From Pseudomonadota bacterium (lineage in GTDB: Bacteria > Desulfobacterota > Desulfovibrionia > Desulfovibrionales > Desulfovibrionaceae): DNA of 64,000 nt. Under the pieces are notes generated by a model. It searched no databases, was not told the origin of the DNA, and saw only the letters and a program-made list of their open reading frames with translations. This document shows, piece by piece, positions 1-8,183 of the stretch (within the stretch, counting starts at the first letter, position 1; every line of letters starts with the position of its first letter). The translations under genes and the position numbers were made by a program. The stretch lies in assembly GCA_023403845.1 (NCBI GenBank), contig JAEYDL010000006.1, positions 99,464 to 163,463 of the forward strand, given 5' to 3'.

Positions 1-909
1 TTCAAAAGAGGTCTTCGCCCTGCCGTAGGCCTCCCCAATCCTAGCGATCCGCTGTCCCAGGCGCGCCGTTTCTTCCGGCAGCGACGATTCCATCCTCAAA
101 TATGCATCGGACTCGACAAGTACGGGATACCCGCTCTCTTCCGCCGCCCGAACGTAACACTCTCCGGCGATGGGATTGTCATACTCTCCGTTCCAGCGGA
201 CAAACAGCGAATTTCTTTCGAGAGGAGGGTCCATGGCTGGAGCATAGGCCTTGCCTTCAAGAACCAGCAGTGGCATGTCATCCATCCCCAGCCTGCCCAT
301 GACATCTGCCTTGTTGCCTATCGGCACGCAGCCTTCGGCATCTTCATTGGGTCCGATTCCCCCGCAGGATGCATTGATCGTCAACAGCCAGGATACTGGG
401 AAGCCATCAAGCTCGAGGACCCCGCCCAAATATTCCCCGCAACAACCCGGCAAATCCTCAGGGGCAGAGACCAGCGCATACGGCCAGCTGACGCGCACTG
501 TGTCCAGCATGGCTCTGGCCGCCGCAAGGCAGAACGCACAAGCCTGCGTTCCTGCCCCCTGCCCGTAAACTCTCCCATAAATCTGGCTTGCCAAAGTTTG
601 GGGCGCGGCGCAGTTCCTCCCCACGGCGCACTGCATCATCCGCTCCTCGTGCGGCGTGAAGCCATGCAAGGCCGATGCAGTCCCAGTTCCTCCCCCACGA
701 GTGGTCACGACGACCTGCTCGTTCTCCACGACTTCTACGGAGGCAATTTCAATATCCAGAGAACAGGCCCTTCCAAGCAACGTCAAAAGAATGGCAAATC
801 CCCCTGAATCCTCCTGAAAAAAACCCGAATGGGAAAAGGCATGCCCCACTCCTACATGACCGGCAATGCCGATTAGCCCTTTTGAGCTCGCGGACGGCTT
901 CAGTTTCAT
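1..909 (-). CDS. Unrecognised protein co-transcribed with a TRAP transporter (3' end beyond the window)
   Basis: An uninterrupted frame of 303 codons starts with ATG at 909 and is still open at base 1, so the C-terminus lies outside the window. A GAGG ribosome-binding site sits 6 nt upstream of the ATG. The start lies 7 nt beyond the dctM stop, so it is the fourth gene of the TRAP operon. The N-terminus carries a Gly/His-rich stretch (GIAGHVGVGHAFSHSGFF), and there are further Cys pairs (CC) and Gly-rich segments. I see no signal peptide and no convincing membrane segment. I do not recognise the family. The operon position suggests a soluble enzyme acting on the imported organic acid, which is inference from context only. 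Confidence 0.8.
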   Translation of the reverse strand, partial: MKLKPSASSKGLIGIAGHVGVGHAFSHSGFFQEDSGGFAILLTLLGRACSLDIEIASVEVVENEQVVVTTRGGGTGTASALHGFTPHEERMMQCAVGRNCAAPQTLASQIYGRVYGQGAGTQACAFCLAAARAMLDTVRVSWPYALVSAPEDLPGCCGEYLGGVLELDGFPVSWLLTINASCGGIGPNEDAEGCVPIGNKADVMGRLGMDDMPLLVLEGKAYAPAMDPPLERNSLFVRWNGEYDNPIAGECYVRAAEESGYPVLVESDAYLRMESSLPEETARLGQRIARIGEAYGRAKTSFE

Positions 910-916
910 GATGACC

Positions 917-2197
917 TCACAACAGGAACAATGAAAGTTGCGGAACAAAGGCGAGCACGAACAATCCCAATATCATGATCCCTACAAAGGGAAGCACGGC
1001 CACGCTCAACCGTTCGATGGAAATGCCAGAAATACCGCAGGCGACAAATAGATTCACACCGACGGGTGGCGTCAGAAATCCGATGGACACAGCAACGATC
1101 ATAACGATACCGAAATGCGTCATGTCGATACCCGCCGCACTTGCCAGCGGCTGAAGCAGAGGTGTCAGAATGAGTATGTTTGCCAGCGCGTCCATGAACG
1201 TTCCCATAATCAGCAGAAGCACAATAATGACAGACAACAGAATATACTTGTTTCCCGTCATCCCTGAAAGTCCCTCCACGATGAGATCGGGAACGTTATA
1301 GATCATCAGCAGCTGTCCCAGCGCAGACGCCGTGGCTACCACGATAAAAATGGATGCCGAGGTCAGGCAGGAACTCCTGAAAATGTCACGGATGCTTTTC
1401 CAAGTAAGTGTCTTGAGGATCAGTCCTTCGGTCACAAAAGCGTACACTACGGCAATGGCCCCCGCCTCCGTGGGAGTCGTTATACCCCCATAGATACCCC
1501 CAAGAACAATGACGGGGACGACCAGTGCATATTTGGCATGGGAAAAGGCACGAAGGGTTTCACGCCATGAAGCCCGCTCGGCTCTGTTCACAGGCTGCGT
1601 CCGCTTGGCAATCAGATAGCTCACGGCCATCAGCAACAGCCCGATGAAAATACCCGGGAAGATACCGCAGATAAACAGATCCCCTACGGAAACGTTGGCA
1701 GTCGTTCCATAGATGATCAATGGGACAGACGGAGGAATCATGACGCCGAGGCATCCGCCTGCGGTATTCACGGCGGAAGAAAAATCCTTTTTGTATCCTT
1801 CTCGTTCCATCGCGGGAATCATAATGCCGCCCACTGCGGCAACAGTCGCCGGGGCAGAGCCGCTGAGAGCGCCGTAAAACATGCACGTCAGAATGGAGAC
1901 ATGCGCAAGGCCTCCGGTAATATGCCCGACGAGGCATTTCGAAAAACTGAGTAGAGACTGTGCCATGCTCCCCTTTTGCATGATCTCGCCAGAGAGGATG
2001 AAGAAGGGGACGGCGAGCAAAGGAAAGGAATCCAGCGAAAAGAAAAGTTTCTGCATCAAAAATTCCGGAGGCAGATCCCCCGCAAGCAAGGCGACGACCA
2101 CACTCGACCCTATGGCGACGCCTATAGGCACACTTACTATCAGAAACACCACAAGCGTAACGGCAGCAAGAAGAATAGGCAGTTCCATCAAAAGCAC
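917..2197 (-). CDS. dctM: TRAP transporter large permease subunit, DctM type
   Basis: This 426-residue, very hydrophobic protein has the length and the roughly 12 membrane segments of the DctM family, the large inner-membrane subunit that performs Na+-driven solute import in tripartite ATP-independent periplasmic (TRAP) transporters. Glycine/proline-rich membrane stretches such as GGIMIPAMEREGY and the C-terminal GVNLFVACGISG are family-like. It overlaps the upstream small permease gene by 10 bp, implying translational coupling, and is followed after 7 nt by the gene at the left edge. The substrate cannot be read from the permease; for this family it is usually a C4-dicarboxylate or another carboxylate. 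Confidence 0.95.
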   Translation of the reverse strand: MLLMELPILLAAVTLVVFLIVSVPIGVAIGSSVVVALLAGDLPPEFLMQKLFFSLDSFPLLAVPFFILSGEIMQKGSMAQSLLSFSKCLVGHITGGLAHVSILTCMFYGALSGSAPATVAAVGGIMIPAMEREGYKKDFSSAVNTAGGCLGVMIPPSVPLIIYGTTANVSVGDLFICGIFPGIFIGLLLMAVSYLIAKRTQPVNRAERASWRETLRAFSHAKYALVVPVIVLGGIYGGITTPTEAGAIAVVYAFVTEGLILKTLTWKSIRDIFRSSCLTSASIFIVVATASALGQLLMIYNVPDLIVEGLSGMTGNKYILLSVIIVLLLIMGTFMDALANILILTPLLQPLASAAGIDMTHFGIVMIVAVSIGFLTPPVGVNLFVACGISGISIERLSVAVLPFVGIMILGLFVLAFVPQLSLFLL

Positions 2198-2676
2198 TCC
2201 TGCAGCAAAGTGTTCTCATGCATGGCTCCCTTGCCAAAAAGCTTTAGGAATGCCCGAATCCCCATGCACGCCATCCCTAACGGCAGCCAAGTGTATGCGA
2301 TCCACATAGGAAACTGCATCGCGGGGGCGACCTGCCCGGTCTGGCAGACAAACCAGGCCATGCGCACACCCCATACTGTCATGAAGCTGCAGAATACGAC
2401 GGTAACGATTACGGAAATACGAGGAAGATATTTGGCGCACCACGTTCCCCCGCTTGAACGCAGGATGGTAATGGCCAGATGCTTGTCTTTCTGCTCCGCG
2501 TAGCTGGAACCGACATAGACCGAGGCGATGAATAGATACCTGCCCAGCTCTTCAGGCCAATCGAGGGAATATGATACGCAGTACCGGAAAAAAACCTGGA
2601 GAATGATCACCACGGACATCAGGACAAGAAGGGAAGAGGAAAGAATCTCCTCGAATCTTTCAAGACAGCGAATCAT
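2188..2676 (-). CDS. dctQ: TRAP transporter small permease subunit, DctQ type
   Basis: The protein (162 residues from the chosen start) has four hydrophobic segments and the typical size of DctQ, the small membrane subunit that partners DctM. I chose the ATG at 2676 because AAGGAAG lies 7 nt upstream and the product then begins MIRCLERFEEIL, a usual DctQ N-terminus. An in-frame ATG at 2733 overlaps the dctP stop (ATGA) and would add 19 polar residues but has a poorer ribosome-binding site. It lies between dctP and dctM and overlaps dctM by 10 bp. Confidence 0.9.
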   Translation of the reverse strand: MIRCLERFEEILSSSLLVLMSVVIILQVFFRYCVSYSLDWPEELGRYLFIASVYVGSSYAEQKDKHLAITILRSSGGTWCAKYLPRISVIVTVVFCSFMTVWGVRMAWFVCQTGQVAPAMQFPMWIAYTWLPLGMACMGIRAFLKLFGKGAMHENTLLQECF

Positions 2677-2729
2677 CGGACGTCTTCCTTTGTTAGGAAA
2701 TTGATGGGGCCCGCAGGGGCCCCTGCAAG

Positions 2730-3716
2730 TCATTTCCCGTTGACGGTATCTCTGATTTCCTGAACAACGGCCGGAGGTACCGAGTCAGCGAATTCGGCAT
2801 AGATGTGCTTCGTGGCGTCAATCCAGCGCTGCCGCTCCTCGGGGGACAATTCAATAATCTCTCCACCCTGCTCCACGATTTTCCGCCTGATCATATCCTC
2901 ATTCTTGCGGATCGTTTCCCGTTCAAACTTCTGCATGACGGCAAAGGATTCCTGGATCCACTGTCTCTGTTGCTCATTCAACCCGCTCCAGAAGGATTTT
3001 GAAACCAGGACGAGATGAGGGCTATAGAAGCTGCTGGTCATCGTGACATATTTGGTTATCTCGGGGAACTTGTTGAACCAGGCGAGATTCAAGTCGATGT
3101 CGATGGCGTCGACGGTCTTCTGCTGCAGAGCCGTATACACTTCTCCCCAGGCCACCGGCGTAGGATTCATGCCCAGAGACTTCAAAATGGCGATGTGAGC
3201 CTTGGAATGAGTCGCGCGGATCTTGAGATCCTTCGCATCTTCCAAAGTCCGCACGGGACGGCTGCTGAAAATGTTCCTGAATCCGATCTCAATATAACCA
3301 AGACCAAGAATATTGTTTTTTTCAAGTGCCTTGGCCAGATCCTTCCCCAGAGGTCCATCCGTGATTAGGTCGGAACTCGCGTAATCGGGAATCAGATAGG
3401 GCATATCGAACATCATCAGTCTGGGATTAAATACCGAAAAATTATTGGTAGCGTCAGCCCCCATCTGAAGCACGCCCATCTGAAGTCCTTGAACCACGGC
3501 GTCAAAATTGCCGTATTTCGAGCTGTCGTAGATCTGTACCTTGAATGCTCCGCCGGAACGTTTTTCAAGGTCGGACTTAAAAAGTTCGAAGGCCTGCCCT
3601 TCTGGGTGCGACGGAACATTCGGATGCGCGACCTTGATCACCATTGCGGCAACACTTGGCGAGACAAACATCGCGACGAACATACAGGAGAGAATAAAGA
3701 AACGAAAAATCCTCAT
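2730..3716 (-). CDS. dctP: TRAP transporter periplasmic solute-binding protein, DctP family
   Basis: This 328-residue protein starts with a signal peptide (basic MRIFR, hydrophobic core, cleavage probably after SVAA) and continues with the DctP-family opening VIKVAHPNVPSHPEGQA. The segment DLKIRATHSK contains the arginine that usually forms the salt bridge to the carboxylate of the ligand, so an organic acid is the expected substrate. It is the first gene of a four-gene operon (dctP-dctQ-dctM-unknown). A GGGGGG tract precedes the ATG. A 15-bp palindrome and an AT-rich tract upstream are candidate control sites. Confidence 0.95.
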   Translation of the reverse strand: MRIFRFFILSCMFVAMFVSPSVAAMVIKVAHPNVPSHPEGQAFELFKSDLEKRSGGAFKVQIYDSSKYGNFDAVVQGLQMGVLQMGADATNNFSVFNPRLMMFDMPYLIPDYASSDLITDGPLGKDLAKALEKNNILGLGYIEIGFRNIFSSRPVRTLEDAKDLKIRATHSKAHIAILKSLGMNPTPVAWGEVYTALQQKTVDAIDIDLNLAWFNKFPEITKYVTMTSSFYSPHLVLVSKSFWSGLNEQQRQWIQESFAVMQKFERETIRKNEDMIRRKIVEQGGEIIELSPEERQRWIDATKHIYAEFADSVPPAVVQEIRDTVNGK

Positions 3717-3832
3717 GACGCCCCCCTAACTTTACAGGTGAAGAACCAAAACAGTCTCTGCCGAATATGCTTGCAGAACGTCCGGATCGTCCTGTCATGC
3801 TCAATCACTGTTTTATCGTCTTCGAGGCCCAC

Positions 3833-3847
3833 GCCGACCGGGTCGGC
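3833..3847. promoter_or_regulatory. 15-bp palindrome upstream of the TRAP operon
   Basis: GCCGACC and GGTCGGC are separated by one base, giving a palindrome 117 bp upstream of the dctP start. Its position and symmetry fit a dimeric repressor or activator site, but there is no T-tract and no regulator gene nearby to match it with. Confidence 0.3.
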
Positions 3848-3884
3848 ATTTGTGAAAAGAATTTTCCAATAAGGTCAAATTGCT

Positions 3885-4075
3885 TGATCTGTCTCTTTTT
3901 GTCAATATTTCATAAAATATTTTTAAAAATATTTAATATCATATTGAATTAAATATAAATATTATAGTTTCAAGTCATGTTTTATTCCTTTTTAAATATT
4001 CAAGAAAAAGCATACCATTCAATAACATATTAAAATATATTATTTTTATACACTATATTACATATACAGATCTTC
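3885..4075. other. AT-rich intergenic tract with a 20-bp perfect palindrome
   Basis: About 190 bp are overwhelmingly A+T in an otherwise GC-rich window, with phased A and T runs that suggest curved DNA. It contains a perfect 20-bp self-complementary sequence at 3915-3934. No gene is seen here. Upstream-promoter or nucleoid-protein binding roles are possible; the rest of 3717-4686 holds only the palindrome and the two hairpins listed separately. Confidence 0.5.
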
Positions 4076-4221
4076 TCTTCCGGCTTTTTCGATCCGAAAA
4101 CGTTCCCGACCGGACCGGTCCGTATGAATGGCAACATTCTCTCCGGCTACAACAAAATATCCGCCGAGCCTGTATTCGGAACGAGGTTACGGCGGGACAG
4201 AGGGGATCCGGCAAAAAACAA

Positions 4222-4251
4222 GGCATGCACTGGAAACAACCAGTGCATGCC
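4222..4251 (-). terminator. Intrinsic terminator on the minus strand
   Basis: A perfect 12-bp stem (GGCATGCACTGG at 4222-4233, complement at 4240-4251) with a 6-nt loop is followed on the minus strand by TTGTTTTTT. It lies 435 bp beyond the MFS gene stop and 62 bp beyond a small unassigned frame (4313-4459), so the transcript it ends is uncertain. Confidence 0.7.
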
Positions 4252-4520
4252 CTCTATGCATAGCAACGACAAAATGTTCGGTTCAAAAGCAGCCTTTCAA
4301 TCGACTTAGCGATCAACATTCTCTGCTCCAGGCCCTCCAGCCGTTAAAAAAACTCGGAGGAAAACCCGTTACACCCAGGTGCTCCTTCAACTCCCCGTTT
4401 TCGTTTATGAGCAGGCTGTGTGTTCCCATGACTATCCAACACGTCATAACCCCCCGCATGGCAGGTGAAATTCTGTTTCAGCTGCTTCGCTCCTTCATTC
4501 GGCTGAAGCCGTATACAAAA

Positions 4521-4547
4521 GGGGTGTCCGCAAGCGGACACCCCTTT
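4521..4547. terminator. Terminator downstream of the MFS gene
   Basis: A perfect 10-bp GC-rich stem (4521-4530 with 4535-4544, loop CAAG) is flanked by AAAA on the left and TTT on the right, so it can act in both directions. It lies 140 bp past the stop of the leftward MFS gene. Confidence 0.8.
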
Positions 4548-4686
4548 GCTTTATCTTGAACAAATATCTGCCAACCACGGGACTCATAACAAGGCATTTT
4601 CGACAGAATGTCCCTCTGGACGCTCAACCTCCTTGTTTCTGGCTGCGCTTGGCAAGCATAAAACAGGACTTCCGGTTTGAGAACAT

Positions 4687-6108
4687 TCAGGCCTTCGGCT
4701 GACGATGACGCCTGAAACGGCGCCGCAGCTGCCAGATGGAAATGGTGATGGCGACCGCGTTCAGGCACTGGAACATGTTGATGTTCATATGCATGGCACT
4801 GAGGAAGTCGGCGATGTTGGTCGGGTTCAGAGGGGAATCCCCCAGATAGATGTTCATGGTCACTGCCACGATCACCATGCTGGTCAACATGCCCATGGTC
4901 CTGGTCGTTCCCACCAGTCCCGAAGCCTGACTGAGGTGTGCAATATCCACCTTGGCCATGATGGCACTGGTATTCGGCGCGGCGAAAAAGGCGAGTCCAA
5001 GCCCCATCCATACCTGAGCCAGAGGAACCTCCCACAACTGAGACGTGGCGGTCAGACGCCCGACCATATACAGACCGACGCAGCACAGCACAAGGCCGAT
5101 GGAGGAAATGAACAAAGGACCGTGCCGGTCCGCCATCTTGCCAGTCCAGGGCGCACAGACCAGCTGCACGACGGGCTGGACGGAGAGCACCATGCCGGTA
5201 TGCAATACGCTCAGTCCCTGTACACCCTGAAGATACAGGCTGTAATAGAAAAGCAGGCCATAGGCGGAACTGTTGACGATGAAGGAAACGATCACGTTCA
5301 AGAGAAACGACGTATTCCGGACCACGAACTTCACGTCGAGAATGGGGTAATCCATCTTCAGCTCCGCGAAGGCAAACAGACCAAGCAGAATGAAGCCTCC
5401 CGCAACCAGTCCCACGGCCCAGCTTCCCGCAAGAATCCAGGTCGCTCCCATGGAAATGGCGCAGATGCCGAGGCTGTACAGAATGCTGCCCCGCCAGTCG
5501 AACGGCGCGTCGGGGGCATTCGTCCAGTCGCCCTTGATGGTAAAGGCCATGAGCACCCATGCGATGACGCCAAGAGGCACGACGCAGAAAAAGAGATACT
5601 GCCAGCCGAGGAACGACCCGATGAATCCGCCGATGGCCGGACCACTGGACACACCGGCAAACACACCGATGGAGGTGATTCCGAGAACTCTGCCGCGAAT
5701 GGCCGGCGGCGCCGAAGCAATGAGAATGGATAGCGCCGAAGTGTTCATCATGGCCGTCCCAATGGCCTGAATGAACCGACAGCACAGAAAGACGATCATG
5801 TTGGGCGAAAACGGCGTCGCTACGGACATAGCCAGGAAAATAGCCAATCCCAGAAGAAAAAGCTTGCGCCTTCCCTTCATGTCCCCGATCCTTCCGGAAA
5901 CCAGATGAAAAATGGACAGGGACAACGAATAAATGGCTCCTACCAGCCCCAGCTCCATGGCACTGGCCTTGAGGTCCTGCCCAATGGTGGGCAGAAGGGG
6001 ACCTATGCCGGACATCATGAACGGCAAAAGGAACTGTGCGGTTGCCACCGCAATCATGAGGGAACGGAGCGAAGACTCCGAAGCGGCAGGAGGAGTGGGC
6101 TGATTCAT
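4687..6108 (-). CDS. MFS transporter, DHA2-like (14-TM) drug/H+ antiporter
   Basis: This 473-residue membrane protein of the major facilitator superfamily shows the conserved cytoplasmic loop motif A (SGRIGDMKGRRKLF) and the antiporter motif C-like stretch GPAIGGFIGSFLGW after the fifth helix. Length and hydrophobicity fit the 14-helix DHA2 class of multidrug or small-molecule exporters. Substrate unknown. I chose the ATG at 6108 over a TTG at 6144 because the TTG is itself part of a strong promoter (-35 at 6144-6139, -10 at 6120-6115). The -10 ends only 6 nt before the ATG, so the mRNA may be leaderless. It is a single-gene unit ended by the hairpin at 4521-4547. Confidence 0.9.
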   Translation of the reverse strand: MNQPTPPAASESSLRSLMIAVATAQFLLPFMMSGIGPLLPTIGQDLKASAMELGLVGAIYSLSLSIFHLVSGRIGDMKGRRKLFLLGLAIFLAMSVATPFSPNMIVFLCCRFIQAIGTAMMNTSALSILIASAPPAIRGRVLGITSIGVFAGVSSGPAIGGFIGSFLGWQYLFFCVVPLGVIAWVLMAFTIKGDWTNAPDAPFDWRGSILYSLGICAISMGATWILAGSWAVGLVAGGFILLGLFAFAELKMDYPILDVKFVVRNTSFLLNVIVSFIVNSSAYGLLFYYSLYLQGVQGLSVLHTGMVLSVQPVVQLVCAPWTGKMADRHGPLFISSIGLVLCCVGLYMVGRLTATSQLWEVPLAQVWMGLGLAFFAAPNTSAIMAKVDIAHLSQASGLVGTTRTMGMLTSMVIVAVTMNIYLGDSPLNPTNIADFLSAMHMNINMFQCLNAVAITISIWQLRRRFRRHRQPKA

Positions 6109-6114
6109 CTTTTT

Positions 6115-6144
6115 ATTATACGCCCCGGTGCGAGAACTCGTCAA
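6115..6144 (-). promoter_or_regulatory. Near-consensus sigma70 promoter abutting the MFS start codon
   Basis: Reading leftward, TTGACG (6144-6139), an 18-nt spacer and a perfect TATAAT (6120-6115) are followed by 6 nt and then ATG (6108). Transcription would be expected to start at or next to the A of the ATG, leaving no room for a ribosome-binding site. Confidence 0.7.
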
Positions 6145-6319
6145 TATGGCTTCTCCAAAGCCTCTTTCGTCTTTATCGGGAACAATCCCGGTCAGCTACA
6201 TCTATTCCTTTCCATACACCAAAAAATAAACAAAACACCGTGCAGGCCTCTTGCTCCGGGAAGGGACTTTCCCCTACAATGAAATTTCAGAACAACCTGT
6301 TATGATCCAAAGGGAATCC

Positions 6320-8074
6320 ATGCTCCATAACGTCGATCTCATTTTTACTCTCGCCGGCGGCATGAGCGCGGCACTTGTGCTCGGCTTCATTACCCAAAAA
6401 CTGCACATGTCCCCGCTGGTGGGCTATCTTCTTGCCGGAATCATCGTAGGTCCCCATTCCCCCGGCTTTGTCGCCGACGCCGAAACAGCGGCCCAATGCG
6501 CGGAGATAGGCATCATTCTGCTTATGTTCGGTGTCGGCCTGCACTTTCACCTGAAAGACCTGATCGCAGTCCAGAAGATCGTGCTTCCCGGCGCGGCGGT
6601 TCAGATAGGGGCGTCAACGCTGCTCGGCATGTTCGTCTTCCATGCCTTCGGCTGGTCATGGACTTCAGGGGCCGTCTTCGGCATGGCCATTTCCGTAGCG
6701 AGCACGGTGGTCCTCACGAGAGTTCTTTCTGACAACAAGGCCCTGCACACCAAGACGGGCCATGTCGCTCTGGGCTGGCTTGTGGTCGAAGACCTGTTCA
6801 CCATTCTTCTGCTGGTCCTTCTGCCCGCCGTTTTTTCCGAATCCGGACAGACGGGCAACGTCTGGAGCATCCTCGGCATCACGCTGTTCAAGCTGGCCGT
6901 TCTGGTCGTCTTCACGCTGGTGGCGGGGCAGAAACTGATTCCCCTCCTTCTTGCCTATGTGGCCCGCACGGGAACCCGGGATCTCTTCACTCTGGCGGTC
7001 CTCGTGCTCGCTCTGGGCGTTGCCGTAGCCGCCGCCGAATTTTTCGGCGCATCGATGGCGCTCGGCGCCTTCCTTGGAGGCATGGTGGTGGGTCAGTCGG
7101 AATTCAGCGCCAGAGCTGCGGCCGAAGCTCTGCCCATGCGCGACGCCTTTGCCGTACTGTTCTTCGTCTCCGTAGGCATGCTCGTGGATCCCGCGGCTCT
7201 GGCCGCAAGCTGGCCGCTCATGCTGGCGACCCTTGCCATCGTCCTGATAGGCAAGCCTCTTGCGGCGTTCATCGTGGTCCGCTTGCTCGGCAAGCCGCTG
7301 CGGATGGCTCTTTCCGTCTCCGCGGCGCTGGCGCAGATAGGAGAATTTTCCTTTATCCTTGCCGGAATGGGGATTGCCTTCGGCGTGCTGCCGCAGGAGG
7401 CGTCCAGCGCGATCATCATCGCCGCCATCATTTCCATCACCCTCAATCCCCTGATCTACCGCCGGCTCGAAGGTCTTGCGCACTGGCTGGAAAAACACGG
7501 TGTGGGTCTGCCTCGCACGGGAAAAACCGAACTTCCGGAACAGGTCAACGAGGAGACGCAGCGCGTGATCGTCATCGGTTACGGCCCGATAGGCAAAATT
7601 CTGTCCCGCTTTCTGCTGGACAACAACCTTGACGTGGTCGTCATCGAAATGAACATAGATACGGTGCAGGCCGTCTCCGAACAGGGAGGCAAAATTCTGT
7701 ACGGGGACGCGACCCAGCGCGAAGTGCTTCTGCACGCCGGAGCGGAACATGCCGAGGCCCTCCTCATCACATCGTCCTCCGCCCCTTCCGGAGAAATCAT
7801 CGACGTGGCCAGATCAATCAATCCGCACATGCGCATCGTAGCTCATACGACCTTCCTGAGCGTTGCGGAATCCCTGCGCAGACACGGTGCGTCCGCAGTC
7901 TTCTCCGGCGAACGGGAAGTGGCCATAGCCATGAGCGAATTCATTATGCGGGAATTCGGGGCCACGGACGAACAAATCGATCGTGAACGCCGCAGGATTC
8001 GCGAAGAGATGGCGCCATTGTACGACATTTCCGGGACATCAACGACGGACGATCCGGAGACACGTACGGCATAG
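6320..8074 (+). CDS. ybaL: Monovalent cation:H+ antiporter CPA2 family with TrkA-N domain (YbaL/KefB-like)
   Basis: The N-terminal two thirds (about residues 1-390 of 584) form a CPA2 Na+/H+ exchanger-type membrane domain with the typical MSPLVGYLLAGIIVGP start. The C-terminal third holds a TrkA-N (RCK) nucleotide-binding domain with the Rossmann motif VIGYGPIGKILSRF near residue 420. This architecture matches E. coli YbaL and glutathione-gated Kef K+ efflux proteins. The start at 6320 has AAAGGGA 5 nt upstream and gives the family-typical N-terminus MLHNVDLIF; an upstream frame extension to 6251 is unlikely. It lies divergent from the MFS gene and 109 bp before the hydrolase gene. Ion specificity cannot be determined from sequence. 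Confidence 0.9.
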   Translation: MLHNVDLIFTLAGGMSAALVLGFITQKLHMSPLVGYLLAGIIVGPHSPGFVADAETAAQCAEIGIILLMFGVGLHFHLKDLIAVQKIVLPGAAVQIGASTLLGMFVFHAFGWSWTSGAVFGMAISVASTVVLTRVLSDNKALHTKTGHVALGWLVVEDLFTILLLVLLPAVFSESGQTGNVWSILGITLFKLAVLVVFTLVAGQKLIPLLLAYVARTGTRDLFTLAVLVLALGVAVAAAEFFGASMALGAFLGGMVVGQSEFSARAAAEALPMRDAFAVLFFVSVGMLVDPAALAASWPLMLATLAIVLIGKPLAAFIVVRLLGKPLRMALSVSAALAQIGEFSFILAGMGIAFGVLPQEASSAIIIAAIISITLNPLIYRRLEGLAHWLEKHGVGLPRTGKTELPEQVNEETQRVIVIGYGPIGKILSRFLLDNNLDVVVIEMNIDTVQAVSEQGGKILYGDATQREVLLHAGAEHAEALLITSSSAPSGEIIDVARSINPHMRIVAHTTFLSVAESLRRHGASAVFSGEREVAIAMSEFIMREFGATDEQIDRERRRIREEMAPLYDISGTSTTDDPETRTA

Positions 8075-8137
8075 ATATTGCATGATCCCGATTTTCCGGG
8101 TAGTTGTCTGGATGGCGCCGTACCACGGCGTAGCGGA

Positions 8138-8163
8138 AGCGGTCGACGAACATGTCGACCGCT
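8138..8163. repeat. 10-bp inverted repeat between the antiporter and hydrolase genes
   Basis: AGCGGTCGAC (8138-8147) is repeated in inverted form at 8154-8163 with a 6-nt loop. There is no T-tract, and the ribosome-binding site of the next gene starts 10 bp later. It could be a rho-assisted terminator, an mRNA hairpin or an operator. Confidence 0.5.
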
Positions 8164-8183
8164 CTCGTCTTCCGGAGAACGTC

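Noticed and set aside
4478..5785. 435-codon open frame on the minus strand, and a 342-codon frame on the plus strand (4705-5733)
   Set aside because: Both lie over the MFS gene in other frames; their products are low-complexity (His/Arg/Gly-rich) with no family features, as expected for shadows in GC-rich DNA.
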